64,000 bases of DNA from Leptospira yanagawae serovar Saopaulo str. Sao Paulo = ATCC 700523 (GTDB lineage: Bacteria > Spirochaetota > Leptospiria > Leptospirales > Leptospiraceae), in assembly GCF_000332475.2 (NCBI RefSeq), contig NZ_AOGX02000015.1, forward strand, positions 124,001-188,000, in the 5' to 3' direction. Numbering within the stretch: position 1 is the first letter of the stretch; every line of letters starts with the position of its first letter. Below are positions 8,242 through 16,287 of the stretch, piece after piece. The notes beneath the pieces were generated by a model. The model did not search any database. It had not been told where the DNA came from and saw nothing but the letters and a program-made list of their open reading frames with translations. The position numbers and the translations under genes were made by a program.

Positions 8242-9514
8242 ATTTTTGTTTTCTCTGGATGAATCCTGGCCGTTTACGATATGGATTTTTCCAAGACTTG
8301 GCAATCGATAAAAGTTTCGAATTTTTTGCTTCTAACCACTTTCGGTAAGATTGCCATTCATCCTCCAATACAAGTTGGTATTCACCCATTGGTTCGATAG
8401 TAGAAAAAATTGGATTTCCATTCTCCTTACTTGCCCGAAGGTTTTCCATTCGGATGCCATAAACAAGTCGGTACACTTGTGTTCCTTTCGGAAGTTCCGA
8501 AATGGCTTTCTCGTCTGGTTCCCAAGACATACAATCCTTTCTAAATTGAAAATGATAGTATTCGCAAAAACCATGGTGTGCCACAAGCAGACCGTTATTA
8601 GAAACGGTTGCGGCTTTTTCGCCAGGAAGCCACATAACTTCATAAGGGTAACGAAATAAATTGGGAGATTGGACCAAAACAAAGATCCACAAACCAAAAC
8701 TAACAAACGTAATCAAAATTTGTTTGGAATTGAAGTTGGAAAATATCTCTGCCACAAGTAGGAAAGAGATTAAAATTCGAAATTGAATATCGGCAAAATG
8801 AAAAATGGGTAATACTAAAGCCATTCCAGCAAAAGCAAGGCTACGACGAATGGGTAGTTGACGATCCATTACGTTTTTTCCAAAAATCAAAATGCACCAA
8901 TCCCACAAAATCCCTAAACCCATCATTCCATATGCAGCAAAGATTGGAAAGGTTGCACCATCTATCACAAAACGGTCGTTATCATCTTTTGGAACCAAAA
9001 AAGGTAAGATGATTAAAATCAAAAATATGTGCAAATCAAACTTTCTCGGAATTTTATAAAGACACCATAATCCTAATCCCAAAATCCCAACCATGGCATG
9101 AAACCAAGTTGTGAGTAATAGAAGAACTGCAACGATCAACCATTTGCCATGTTTCCATTTAAATCGATCCGATAAAAAGAAACCATAAGTCAAAAGGAGA
9201 AATCCAACCGCCCAAGCTTGTTTTGGATAAAGAAAACCCAAAACAAAAACCATGACACTTGGTAATAAATTCCAAGATTCATGTGATGATATTAGAATGA
9301 ACCTAGCAAAATATAGGCAAAATAACAACCAAATGACTGTTAGAAGTTGAAATACAAATAAACTTTCATCAGTGGTTCCTAAAAACCGAAAGACGAGAGC
9401 CACAATGTGAAAAACAGGGGAACGATCTGGAGAATGTAATTCTCCAGATTCTAAAAGAGAAATCGCTTGGACACCATACCAATAGATGTCCTTGCCGAAT
9501 AATGAATCAAACAA
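8231..9514 (-). CDS. Multi-spanning membrane protein, GT-C glycosyltransferase-like
   Basis: A 427-residue integral membrane protein with about eight to ten hydrophobic segments in the first 300 residues and a soluble C-terminal tail. The N-terminal pattern DIYWYGVQAISLLESGEL followed by DRSP resembles the loop after the first membrane helix of GT-C glycosyltransferases, which use polyprenyl-phosphate sugars. The usual first helix is missing, since the protein begins almost at this loop, so a start further upstream or a divergent family is possible. It begins five bases after the upstream gene ends and overlaps the VanW gene by about 11 bases. The enzyme assignment is tentative. Confidence 0.5.
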   Translation of the reverse strand: MFDSLFGKDIYWYGVQAISLLESGELHSPDRSPVFHIVALVFRFLGTTDESLFVFQLLTVIWLLFCLYFARFILISSHESWNLLPSVMVFVLGFLYPKQAWAVGFLLLTYGFFLSDRFKWKHGKWLIVAVLLLLTTWFHAMVGILGLGLWCLYKIPRKFDLHIFLILIILPFLVPKDDNDRFVIDGATFPIFAAYGMMGLGILWDWCILIFGKNVMDRQLPIRRSLAFAGMALVLPIFHFADIQFRILISFLLVAEIFSNFNSKQILITFVSFGLWIFVLVQSPNLFRYPYEVMWLPGEKAATVSNNGLLVAHHGFCEYYHFQFRKDCMSWEPDEKAISELPKGTQVYRLVYGIRMENLRASKENGNPIFSTIEPMGEYQLVLEDEWQSYRKWLEAKNSKLLSIAKSWKNPYRKRPGFIQRKQKYGI

Positions 9515-9519
9515 TCGAA

Positions 9520-10812
9520 TTAATTAGAAATTTGGACTTTTTTGCCCACCATTTGGATTCCATTCCCAACTTTTTTAACAGTTAGTGTATCACTAAAGAT
9601 CAAAGTTGATTTTTCTTCTGTTTTTTCGGAATAAGGGCTATTAGAATCTAAACTTTGAGTCACAACTTTGTGATCACGGCCAAAAATTTTTATTTTAGCT
9701 TCAGTTGCATTCGCTTCTAAAAAGACCCAATTTCCATCTAACACACGTTTTTCCTTAAGATCATCTTGCCAGATCACAAAAGATCCATTGGACCGAAACA
9801 CATAATCCATTCTTCCTTCAGGGATATCTGCAAAGTAAGCCTTGTTCACAACTCCAGATAAAATCGTATTTTTGGATTTTTTCAAAATTTCATCTTTGAA
9901 TTCTTTTGCATTTTGGTCGATCACTGTGTACCGTTTTCCTTTTTCTCCGAGCAGAATGATTTCAGCAATCACAGTGTCTTTCCATGTTTTTCCAGTTCTC
10001 ACTTTTTGAATTGTAAATGTGAACGTTTTGCCAGAAAGTATTTTTGGAAACACAATCCTTTGTCCACCTTGTTTGTCCGCTACTGGAATCGTAAAGGAAT
10101 CAGAACCATTCGAAACGAGTAATTCTGTAACAGAACCATTTTTATGGAAAAGTGCATCTAACCGTTGGTAACCATTAAAAATTTCTATACCTGCTAAATC
10201 AATTTTGTCTTCCAATTGTACCTGAATAGACTCACCTACCCCATCGGTTTTTACACCTTCTACCCATGCAAAATCAATACTTCCATCAAACAGTCCATAG
10301 GCGGGATAGTTAGGAAGTGTACTACTAGCAGTCACCTGTCCCTCTATTGGTTCTGGATACACTACATCTAATTTTTTACCATTTTTGAAAAAGGAAACTG
10401 TTTTGATTCCATTGGCAGCATCTGGTAAAAGATAAATGACATGGACTCCATTGGATTTAATTTTGAGTGGAGTATCCTTTGAGCAGTCAAAATTAGTTGC
10501 ATAACTTCCATCTTTATAAAAAGCTACGTAACCTTTTTTCTCTTGGCATTCAATGGAAATTTCGTTGAAGTAAGCACGACCATCTGTTTTTCCAATTTGA
10601 TTCCACTTGGCTCCATTGGAAAAGAAAATGGTGATCCCATCTAAACTTGTTTCAGGTTTCCAATGTTTGCCAGGGATAAAGACATTGATTGGCATTGTTC
10701 CATCTGCGGATGAAGCAGCTTGGATCCTTTCGATCACAATTGATGTTTCAATTGAACTTTGATTGGAGAATAGTAAAAAAAATGACAAAAGAGCAAAGAT
10801 TGTTTTTTTCAA
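9520..10812 (-). CDS. Secreted protein with NADase-translocation F5/8 type C-like domain
   Basis: A 430-residue exported protein with signal peptide (KKTIFALLSFFLLFSNQSS). Residues about 160-290 form a discoidin-like beta-sandwich, with SSTLPNYPAYGLFDGS, FAWVEGVKTDGVGESI and FEIFNGYQ-like elements typical of the NADase-type glycan-binding domain found in Leptospira and in streptococcal NAD glycohydrolase. The C-terminal third (MDYVFRSNGSFVIWQDD) looks like a lipocalin-type sandwich. No catalytic NADase residues are evident, so a sugar- or surface-binding role is more likely. First gene of the leftward cluster running down to the WG-repeat protein. Confidence 0.6.
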   Translation of the reverse strand: MKKTIFALLSFFLLFSNQSSIETSIVIERIQAASSADGTMPINVFIPGKHWKPETSLDGITIFFSNGAKWNQIGKTDGRAYFNEISIECQEKKGYVAFYKDGSYATNFDCSKDTPLKIKSNGVHVIYLLPDAANGIKTVSFFKNGKKLDVVYPEPIEGQVTASSTLPNYPAYGLFDGSIDFAWVEGVKTDGVGESIQVQLEDKIDLAGIEIFNGYQRLDALFHKNGSVTELLVSNGSDSFTIPVADKQGGQRIVFPKILSGKTFTFTIQKVRTGKTWKDTVIAEIILLGEKGKRYTVIDQNAKEFKDEILKKSKNTILSGVVNKAYFADIPEGRMDYVFRSNGSFVIWQDDLKEKRVLDGNWVFLEANATEAKIKIFGRDHKVVTQSLDSNSPYSEKTEEKSTLIFSDTLTVKKVGNGIQMVGKKVQISN

Positions 10813-10879
10813 GAAGGTTCACCTCAGAGAAACAAAGAATCCAATACTCTTTTGGACGGTTCAAGTAAAAAATGAAGGG

Positions 10880-11194
10880 TTAAATGAAACTTCCAAAAAC
10901 TTTTTTAAACTCTTCACTTCGCATAGCACCGGAAATACGATGAATCTCTTTCCCATTTTTAAATAAAATAAAAGTTGGGATTCCAGAAATTCCATATTTG
11001 CCTGCAATTTCTTGTTTTTCATCGGTATTCACTTTAATAATGGAAACCTTTCCCTTCCAATCCTTGGCAAGTTTCTCCAGTTCAGGTGCTACCATTTTAC
11101 AAGGACCACACCAGGGAGCCCAAAAATCCACCAAAATGGGTTTATCATGAGTTTGGAGTAAGGATTCAAAACTTTTTGGGTATACGTCAGACAT
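10880..11194 (-). CDS. trxA: Thioredoxin
   Basis: A 104-residue classical thioredoxin with the redox motif WCGPC (Cys29 and Cys32) and the cis-proline loop GIPTFILF. It reduces disulfides in the cytoplasm using electrons from thioredoxin reductase. The start at 11194 is chosen because AGGAGGG precedes it at ideal spacing; a longer frame to 11260 would read through the operator-like palindrome. A perfect inverted repeat at 11217-11240 lies 23 bases upstream, so transcription is probably repressible. The Crp/Fnr gene is divergent. Confidence 0.95.
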   Translation of the reverse strand: MSDVYPKSFESLLQTHDKPILVDFWAPWCGPCKMVAPELEKLAKDWKGKVSIIKVNTDEKQEIAGKYGISGIPTFILFKNGKEIHRISGAMRSEEFKKVFGSFI

Positions 11195-11216
11195 ATTTGC
11201 CCTCCTATCCATTAGA

Positions 11217-11240
11217 CTATATACCCACCAGGGTATATAG
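11217..11240. promoter_or_regulatory. Perfect inverted repeat, CsoR/CstR-like operator
   Basis: CTATATACCC and GGGTATATAG flank the four bases ACCA. The ATACCC-N4-GGGTAT core resembles operators bound by the CsoR/RcnR family, in particular persulfide sensors of the CstR type. It sits between the trxA start codon and the divergent Crp/Fnr gene, nearest trxA. No CsoR-type gene is present in the window. The regulator identity is an inference. Confidence 0.6.
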
Positions 11241-11326
11241 AAAAAACTAAAAATTCGCACAAAAAATAATTTTTAATCCTTTTTTTTCATTCGGACAATC
11301 AAACTCGTAACGGAAATGGGAAACCT

Positions 11327-11917
11327 ATGACTCAATTGCAAAACCAAAGGGATGAGTGGTCACAAATCAGCGAAATTTTCCAAAGCAAAGGCAAACTTGT
11401 AAAACTAAGGAAAAAGGAATTTTATGCAAAACAGGGTGAAGCTTTCGATAGCATTGGTTATGTGAAAAAAGGCGCTTTTAAATTAGTGTATCAGAATGAG
11501 AAAAAACAATGGATAAAATCCTTTCTCTTTGAAGGATCATTTTTGGGAAGTATCCCCAGTATTTTCCAAAAAAAACCAAGTACCTATTCTATCATTTCAA
11601 TGGAAACTTCGGAAGTAATCGTATTACCAATAAAAGTTTTGAACCAAATCTTTGAAGTCGAATCTTCTTACCAAAAATTTCTCATCCAATTCCTAACTAC
11701 TTTGTATTTAAAAAAAGAAAAACGTGTTTCCGATTTTTTGCTTTTGGATGCTCGTCACCGTTACCAAGAATTTATAAAAGAATATTACCCTCATATTTCA
11801 AGAAATTCCCAAATAGACCAAGCTGCCTATTTGGGAATCACAAATGTGGCACTTAGTCGGTTAATGAAACATTCATTTGTAAATAATCCTCTACCGCTTC
11901 CCAATACAATTCGCTAA
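11327..11917 (+). CDS. Crp/Fnr family transcriptional regulator
   Basis: A 196-residue regulator with an N-terminal cyclic-nucleotide-binding-like beta-roll (residues about 15-120, with EGSFLGSIPSIF) and a C-terminal helix-turn-helix (AAYLGITNVALSRLMK, about 166-181). The layout resembles the short Crp-like regulators common in Bacteroidetes and Leptospira, with RYQEFIKEYYP before the DNA-binding domain. No cysteine cluster for an Fnr-type iron-sulfur centre is seen. The last 65 bases overlap the convergent DJ-1 gene, and the final residues after the recognition helix may be an extension through a lost stop. Divergent from trxA. Confidence 0.82.
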   Translation: MTQLQNQRDEWSQISEIFQSKGKLVKLRKKEFYAKQGEAFDSIGYVKKGAFKLVYQNEKKQWIKSFLFEGSFLGSIPSIFQKKPSTYSIISMETSEVIVLPIKVLNQIFEVESSYQKFLIQFLTTLYLKKEKRVSDFLLLDARHRYQEFIKEYYPHISRNSQIDQAAYLGITNVALSRLMKHSFVNNPLPLPNTIR

Positions 11918-12773
11918 ATTCAGTTCCAGAAAATGGATTTTGAGACGTGATTAAATTTCTGTCACGGATCGCATAACTTCGACCAGGTAAAAAAGAAGAT
12001 TTGTATTCCATACCTAAATCTTTTAGAGATCCTGAAATGTTTCTTACTTTTGGTGTTCCCTTCATGACAAAAGTTTCAATAAACCACTCTTCAATTTTTG
12101 TTACTGAATTCACTTTGTATCCTTTAAAAATAAATTTTTCATTTTCACCTTCTAAGTGTAAGGTTGTTAACAAAGCAGGTGCATGGCATACAAGTCCGAT
12201 TGGTTTTTGTTTTTGGTGAAAAATTTTTAGTAATTGAGGTATTTTTTCATCGTACAACAAATCGGTCATAAGCCCTTGCCCGCCAGGGACAAGAATTCCC
12301 ACAAATGATTGGTGGTCTCCCATCGCTTTTTCTAAGCTGATTGGTTTTGAGTAAGTTGGAAATGAAGATAACAATCGGATCGCTTCTTCTTTCTCAGCTT
12401 CGGATTTCCAATATTTTTCCTTTGTGCTTTCCGGATCAATGGTTACCTTTTTTCCAAAAGGAGTGGCAAACACAATTTCGTATCCTTTTTCACTTAAAGT
12501 TTTGACAGGGAAATAGAGTTCATTTAAGAAAACACCTGTTGGATGTTTTTTCTCACCATCTAATAAAATGGTATCGGAAGCACTCATCACAACAAGAATT
12601 TTTGTTTTTGCCTTTGGATTCGCGATAAGACCAAAGGCGAAGGGAGTTATGAAACAAAAGGTTAACAGGCTGAACCTTATCTTTCTCCATCCTCGAAATT
12701 CGTTTTGTTTGCGATCCTCGTACTTTTTTGACTGCGAATGGCTTTCACCATTCGTTTCACTTAATTTACCCAT
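11853..12773 (-). CDS. DJ-1/PfpI family protein (class I glutamine amidotransferase-like)
   Basis: A DJ-1/PfpI superfamily protein of about 306 residues. The nucleophile elbow is GLVCHAPALL, with Cys near residue 196 followed by His, as in the Hsp31-like branch. That branch includes glyoxalase III and deglycase-type enzymes. A hydrophobic segment near the N-terminus (FSLLTFCFITPFAFGLIA) after a basic stretch suggests export or membrane anchoring. The ATG at 12773 is preferred because GAGGAG precedes it by eight bases, while the GTG at 12782 overlaps that site. It overlaps the Crp/Fnr gene tail to tail. Confidence 0.8.
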   Translation of the reverse strand: MGKLSETNGESHSQSKKYEDRKQNEFRGWRKIRFSLLTFCFITPFAFGLIANPKAKTKILVVMSASDTILLDGEKKHPTGVFLNELYFPVKTLSEKGYEIVFATPFGKKVTIDPESTKEKYWKSEAEKEEAIRLLSSFPTYSKPISLEKAMGDHQSFVGILVPGGQGLMTDLLYDEKIPQLLKIFHQKQKPIGLVCHAPALLTTLHLEGENEKFIFKGYKVNSVTKIEEWFIETFVMKGTPKVRNISGSLKDLGMEYKSSFLPGRSYAIRDRNLITSQNPFSGTEFSELYWEAVEDYLQMNVSLTD

Positions 12774-12859
12774 CCTATTCACTCCTCATCAATTGAATTC
12801 CAAAGCCAACCAATCTGATGATTGGCCCTAAAGATAGAGTGAAGATAAGGTAGGAATAC

Positions 12860-12877
12860 TTTTAACCTAGGTTAAAA
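12860..12877. promoter_or_regulatory. 18-base perfect palindrome upstream of the DJ-1 gene
   Basis: TTTTAACCTAGGTTAAAA is perfectly self-complementary without a loop. It lies about 87 bases upstream of the DJ-1 start and immediately after the stop of the MBL-fold gene. It could be an operator for a dimeric regulator or a weak bidirectional terminator. No regulator can be named. Confidence 0.4.
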
Positions 12878-12879
12878 AA

Positions 12880-13911
12880 TTAAAATAAATCAATGGTTTC
12901 AAACCCTTGCATCAATTGAACTTGGATTTGGTCCTTTGCAGTTCTTTTTAACAATGCATTCATATTTGCATCAAAATCATCTCCAAGTTTCAAATTTGGT
13001 TCCAACGGTTTGTCCAGTGGTTTGAAAAAATTATCCCAGTGGATGGGAATGATGAATTTTGGATTCAATTTTTGAATGGTTTCATCAAAAAATTCTTCCT
13101 GGAATTGTTTAGGTTGTAAAGACAATTGAGCAATTCCCAAAAACAAAACATCTGCTTTGATTTTGTCATAAGCTCCCTTTACAAAATTAGTACTACTTTT
13201 GATCACAATTTTATTTTTACCATGTTGGATATAAAAATCAAATGTTCCCCCTTCAATGTAAGCAAAGGCCTTTACGGGTTGGATGAGTGGAGATGTGATG
13301 TTTGGAAAATCTGGATCTGTTGCATTCGTTTTTCCTAAGATACGAAAGGGAGGAGTGTGTTTGGACTCCAATACTGTGATGACAAACTTTCCCAGTTTGA
13401 TTGGTTTTCCTATTTGAAACTCTTCCATATTTGCCATATCTAAACCAGCACCGAGACCCACATTGATTGTTGAATTTGAACCAAATAACTTTGCATTGGT
13501 GAGTTTGGCAACAAAGGGTGAATCCATGGCATGGTCATAATGCGAATGACAAACGAAAATACCTTTCAATCGATTGATTTTTGCTTTTTCTAAAACAGAA
13601 GCTAATATGATGGGATCTGATTCAATTTTTGAAAAAGCAGTTTTCCATAATGATGGTCTTGTAAAAAATCCATCGGTTAATACTTGTGTCTCGCCATCAT
13701 CTAACAAAATCGAAGTCGTACCTAAGAAGGTAACTCTAACCTTTCCTTTTTGGATGAGAGAATTTGGATTTTCATGAGGAAAATATGATTCAAATTCTCT
13801 TAGATCACCAGAAGGGCGTAAAACACATTGTAAATTCGCCAATACCAGGATTCCTAATAGAAAACATTGAAGCAAAGTCTGTAGGTATTTATTTTTAAAA
13901 TAAGGAATCAT
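12880..13911 (-). CDS. MBL-fold metallohydrolase, predicted lipoprotein
   Basis: A 343-residue protein with a signal peptide ending in LANLQC, a spirochaetal lipobox with Cys29 as the lipidated residue. The metallo-beta-lactamase zinc motif HxHxDH reads H122-S-H124-Y-D126-H127. A later IPIHWDNFFKPL supplies a further histidine. The general layout resembles the UlaG/NAPE-PLD branch (phosphodiester or lactone hydrolases), but substrate cannot be read from sequence. It is probably anchored in a membrane facing the periplasm. It is followed closely by the DJ-1 gene on the same strand. Confidence 0.8.
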   Translation of the reverse strand: MIPYFKNKYLQTLLQCFLLGILVLANLQCVLRPSGDLREFESYFPHENPNSLIQKGKVRVTFLGTTSILLDDGETQVLTDGFFTRPSLWKTAFSKIESDPIILASVLEKAKINRLKGIFVCHSHYDHAMDSPFVAKLTNAKLFGSNSTINVGLGAGLDMANMEEFQIGKPIKLGKFVITVLESKHTPPFRILGKTNATDPDFPNITSPLIQPVKAFAYIEGGTFDFYIQHGKNKIVIKSSTNFVKGAYDKIKADVLFLGIAQLSLQPKQFQEEFFDETIQKLNPKFIIPIHWDNFFKPLDKPLEPNLKLGDDFDANMNALLKRTAKDQIQVQLMQGFETIDLF

Positions 13912-14361
13912 AGTATCTCCAAAGTATTTCTGAAACGTCTCTCAACTTCACAGAAGGATAAAAATCAAATCACATTCCTTATGTAAAAGACACCTCTTAA
14001 GGAATGCACAAAACTCTAGTCGAAATTTATTTCATGTCTAACTATTTTTAATGGCGCCTAATCCGGCTCTACGCTGCAATCTTTGCTTCGCAAAGGATTT
14101 CCGCTGCGATCCGGGGCGTTGGTGATTTGTTCATGATTATTTGTATGTTTTCGATGCATCTTTGAATCCTTGCGAGAGGGATTTGGAGGACTTGGTCCCG
14201 ATTTGCCATAGAGTGGTAAATCGGGACGGGAGCGAACGCGGACTCCGGAAAAGCCCGGCCCATCGGGACTCGCCCAATAAAAGGAAACAAATTGTATTTT
14301 CGTTTTTTTATCCGAATGGAAATGTTCACACTGCAGATTGGAATTGAGTCTAAAATTTGAA
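13912..14361. other. Long intergenic region with GC-rich structured island
   Basis: About 450 bases without a convincing gene. The first 140 bases are AT-rich and hold the promoter side of the MBL gene. From 14053 to about 14276 the DNA becomes strongly GC-rich and full of inverted repeats, including CTTTGC-TTC-GCAAAG near 14090 and a long hairpin at 14195-14227. A leftward open frame through it has no coding character. It may be a dispersed repeat or a structured RNA. Confidence 0.5.
14195..14227. repeat. Long inverted repeat in GC-rich island
   Basis: GTCCCGATTTGCCA (14195-14208) and TGGTAAATCGGGAC (14214-14227) pair at 13 of 14 positions around the loop TAGAG. A second ATCGGGAC occurs near 14263, so alternative pairing is possible. 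There is no U tract directly after it, so it is not a simple terminator. Confidence 0.6.
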
Positions 14362-15414
14362 ATGAAATTCATTAATGAAAATTTGCCCGTTGTTGTCACT
14401 GGAGGTTCTGGATACATTGCATCCTGGATCGTGAAGTACCTGTTAGAAGATGGTAAAAAAGTTAGGACAACAGTTCGAAGCCTTAAAGATACTTCGAAAA
14501 TCCAACATCTCTTGGACTTAAAAGAAAAGTTCAATGACAAATTAACTTTATTTGAAGCAGACCTTATGATCGAGGGAAGTTTTGATAAAAGTATAGAAGG
14601 TGCTGAACTTGTCATTCATACCGCTTCTCCTTTTTTTGTGGCAGGCATTAAAGATGCAAAAAAACAATTAATCGAACCAGCATTACAAGGAACAAAAAAT
14701 GTTCTCGAATCATGCAATCGCATATCATCCGTTAAACGGGTTGTTTTAACTTCTAGTGTAGCCGCAATTCATGGGGACAATATTGATTCCTTGAATGTCC
14801 CGAACCAAACTTTTACAGAAGAACATTGGAATACCACAAGTAACCTGACACACCAACCTTATGCTTATTCCAAAACACTCGCTGAGAAGGAAGCATGGGA
14901 AATTCAAAAAAAACAATCACGTTGGGATTTGGTTGTCATCAATCCTTCTTTTGTGATGGGTCCATCACTTTCCAAACGTTTGGATGGTACAAGTGTGGAG
15001 TTTATGAAGAATATGTTGAAAGGAATTTTCCGAACTGGTGTTCCTGATACAAAAATGGGATTTGTTGATGTTAGAGATGTTGCAAAGGCACATATCTTAG
15101 CAGGGTTTACACCAAATGCAAAAGGAAGGCACATCACCTCGGCGGAAGTTTTACCGATGTTAGGTTTTGCGAAATTGATTAAAGAAAACTTTGGAAATAA
15201 ATATGCTGTGCCTACTGGTGTTCTGCCCAATCCTCTCGTGTATTTGATCGGTCCATTTTTTGGATTATCATGGGGGTATACAAACAAAAATATTGGCCAA
15301 CCATTAAACTTAAACAATGAGTATAGCAAAACCGATTTGTCACTCACCTATCGCCCGTTAAAAGAAACGATTATCGATCATGTCAACCAAATGGAGAGTT
15401 CAGGATTATTATAA
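14362..15414 (+). CDS. NAD(P)-dependent epimerase/dehydratase, dihydroflavonol-reductase-like
   Basis: An extended short-chain dehydrogenase of about 350 residues. The N-terminal Rossmann motif is [18 protein letters not shown] followed by RTTVRS, which suggests NADPH use. The catalytic Tyr-x3-Lys appears in [14 protein letters not shown], and [11 protein letters not shown] precedes it. This set is typical of the dihydroflavonol-4-reductase/aldehyde reductase branch, which reduces ketones or aldehydes; the substrate is unknown. The ATG at 14362 is chosen, as the upstream TTG at 14338 would add eight residues not expected in the family. Confidence 0.8.
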   Translation: MKFINENLPVVVTGGSGYIASWIVKYLLEDGKKVRTTVRSLKDTSKIQHLLDLKEKFNDKLTLFEADLMIEGSFDKSIEGAELVIHTASPFFVAGIKDAKKQLIEPALQGTKNVLESCNRISSVKRVVLTSSVAAIHGDNIDSLNVPNQTFTEEHWNTTSNLTHQPYAYSKTLAEKEAWEIQKKQSRWDLVVINPSFVMGPSLSKRLDGTSVEFMKNMLKGIFRTGVPDTKMGFVDVRDVAKAHILAGFTPNAKGRHITSAEVLPMLGFAKLIKENFGNKYAVPTGVLPNPLVYLIGPFFGLSWGYTNKNIGQPLNLNNEYSKTDLSLTYRPLKETIIDHVNQMESSGLL

Positions 15415-15499
15415 TATTGAATTCATTCAAAAGGAATGGAGATGAGTGAAACTGCGAAGTTTTTTTAAAATTTTTCGGTAAGATTGAATTCCCAAAAGA

Positions 15500-15590
15500 C
15501 AAGCGTTCGGTTTTATGGTAGGAGTTCGGGCAGGAATTTTCTCCCACAAGCCCACCTCCACCACCCAATTAGGGTGGGGGCCGGTACAAG
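15500..15590. repeat. GC-rich intergenic element with CCACCC/GGGTGG hairpin
   Basis: A GC-rich stretch in an AT-rich gap, with CCACCC (15561-15566) and GGGTGG (15572-15577) around AATTA. Read on the minus strand it contains GTGGGAGAAAATTCCTGC, which resembles GGGGAGATAATTTCCGC in the intergenic element at 25395-25462. The two look like diverged copies of one dispersed element. A frame running through it into the next gene is probably not translated. Confidence 0.4.
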
Positions 15591-15606
15591 CCAAATGAGA
15601 CATAAT

Positions 15607-16191
15607 ATGCAATCGCTGGAATCCAATCCGTTTTTAGAACCTGATTACTTGCGGTTAGGAAATCCCAAACAACAAGAGTTGTGGCAGGATTTAGAAAAAT
15701 GGAAAATTCTAAAGAACTTAATTGGTTTTAAACCCACTCTCGCCGGTACAATTCCAATCAATATTGATACAGAAACAAGTGATGTGGATATTTTAGTAAA
15801 ATACAATGTGCCTTCTCATTTACAAAAAATTTGTTATGCAAAGTTTCGAAATTTTGCGAATTATTCTTTTTCCGAAAAAACAATTTCTCTTCGAGTAACC
15901 TTGTTGTGTCGATTTTCCACTCCCAAATTCCAATATGAAATCTTTGGACAATCGTTGGAACCAACAGAACAATACGCTTGGATCCATATGATGGTAGAAA
16001 ATCGCTTTTTAACATTAGCAAATGAAAATTTTCGTGAGACCATCCGTGCTTTGAAACGAAATGGAATCAAAACCGAACATGCTTTTTGCCAGACACTCGC
16101 ACTCAAAGGGGATCCCTTCAAAACGCTTTTGCAATGGAATCAAAAATCGGATGATGAATACAAAGAATTATTATCCAAAAATGGTTTTTGA
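15607..16191 (+). CDS. DUF4269 family protein, nucleotidyltransferase-like
   Basis: About 194 residues matching the DUF4269 family in length and in the blocks LIGFKPTLAGTIPINIDTETSDVDILV, FQYEIFGQSLEPTEQYAWIHM and TEHAFCQTLALKGDPF. The GT-x(n)-SDVDI pattern resembles the active site of nucleotidyltransferases, though no member has a settled function that I know of. The ATG at 15607 is chosen because the TTG-started extension from 15484 would run through the GC-rich intergenic element. Confidence 0.75.
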   Translation: MQSLESNPFLEPDYLRLGNPKQQELWQDLEKWKILKNLIGFKPTLAGTIPINIDTETSDVDILVKYNVPSHLQKICYAKFRNFANYSFSEKTISLRVTLLCRFSTPKFQYEIFGQSLEPTEQYAWIHMMVENRFLTLANENFRETIRALKRNGIKTEHAFCQTLALKGDPFKTLLQWNQKSDDEYKELLSKNGF

Positions 16192-16287
16192 AACGATTTT
16201 ACTTCGTGATTCTATGGATGAATTGAGTGGATTCCTTTCACCTTACTTGATGCATTCTATCGCAAGGTAAAGGATTCGAATTTTTGG

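Noticed and set aside
14058..14615. Open frame of 185 codons on the minus strand through the GC-rich island
   Set aside because: It overlaps the reductase gene in antisense, is rich in Pro, Arg and Ser as expected from an out-of-frame repeat, and has no recognisable domain.
15484..15606. N-terminal extension of the DUF4269 protein from a TTG
   Set aside because: The extra residues are encoded by the GC-rich hairpin element and do not match the family; the ATG at 15607 fits family length.
16180..16270. Short frame starting MVFETILLRDSMDEL after the DUF4269 gene
   Set aside because: It is 29 codons long, begins inside the DUF4269 gene and lacks a ribosome site or terminator.
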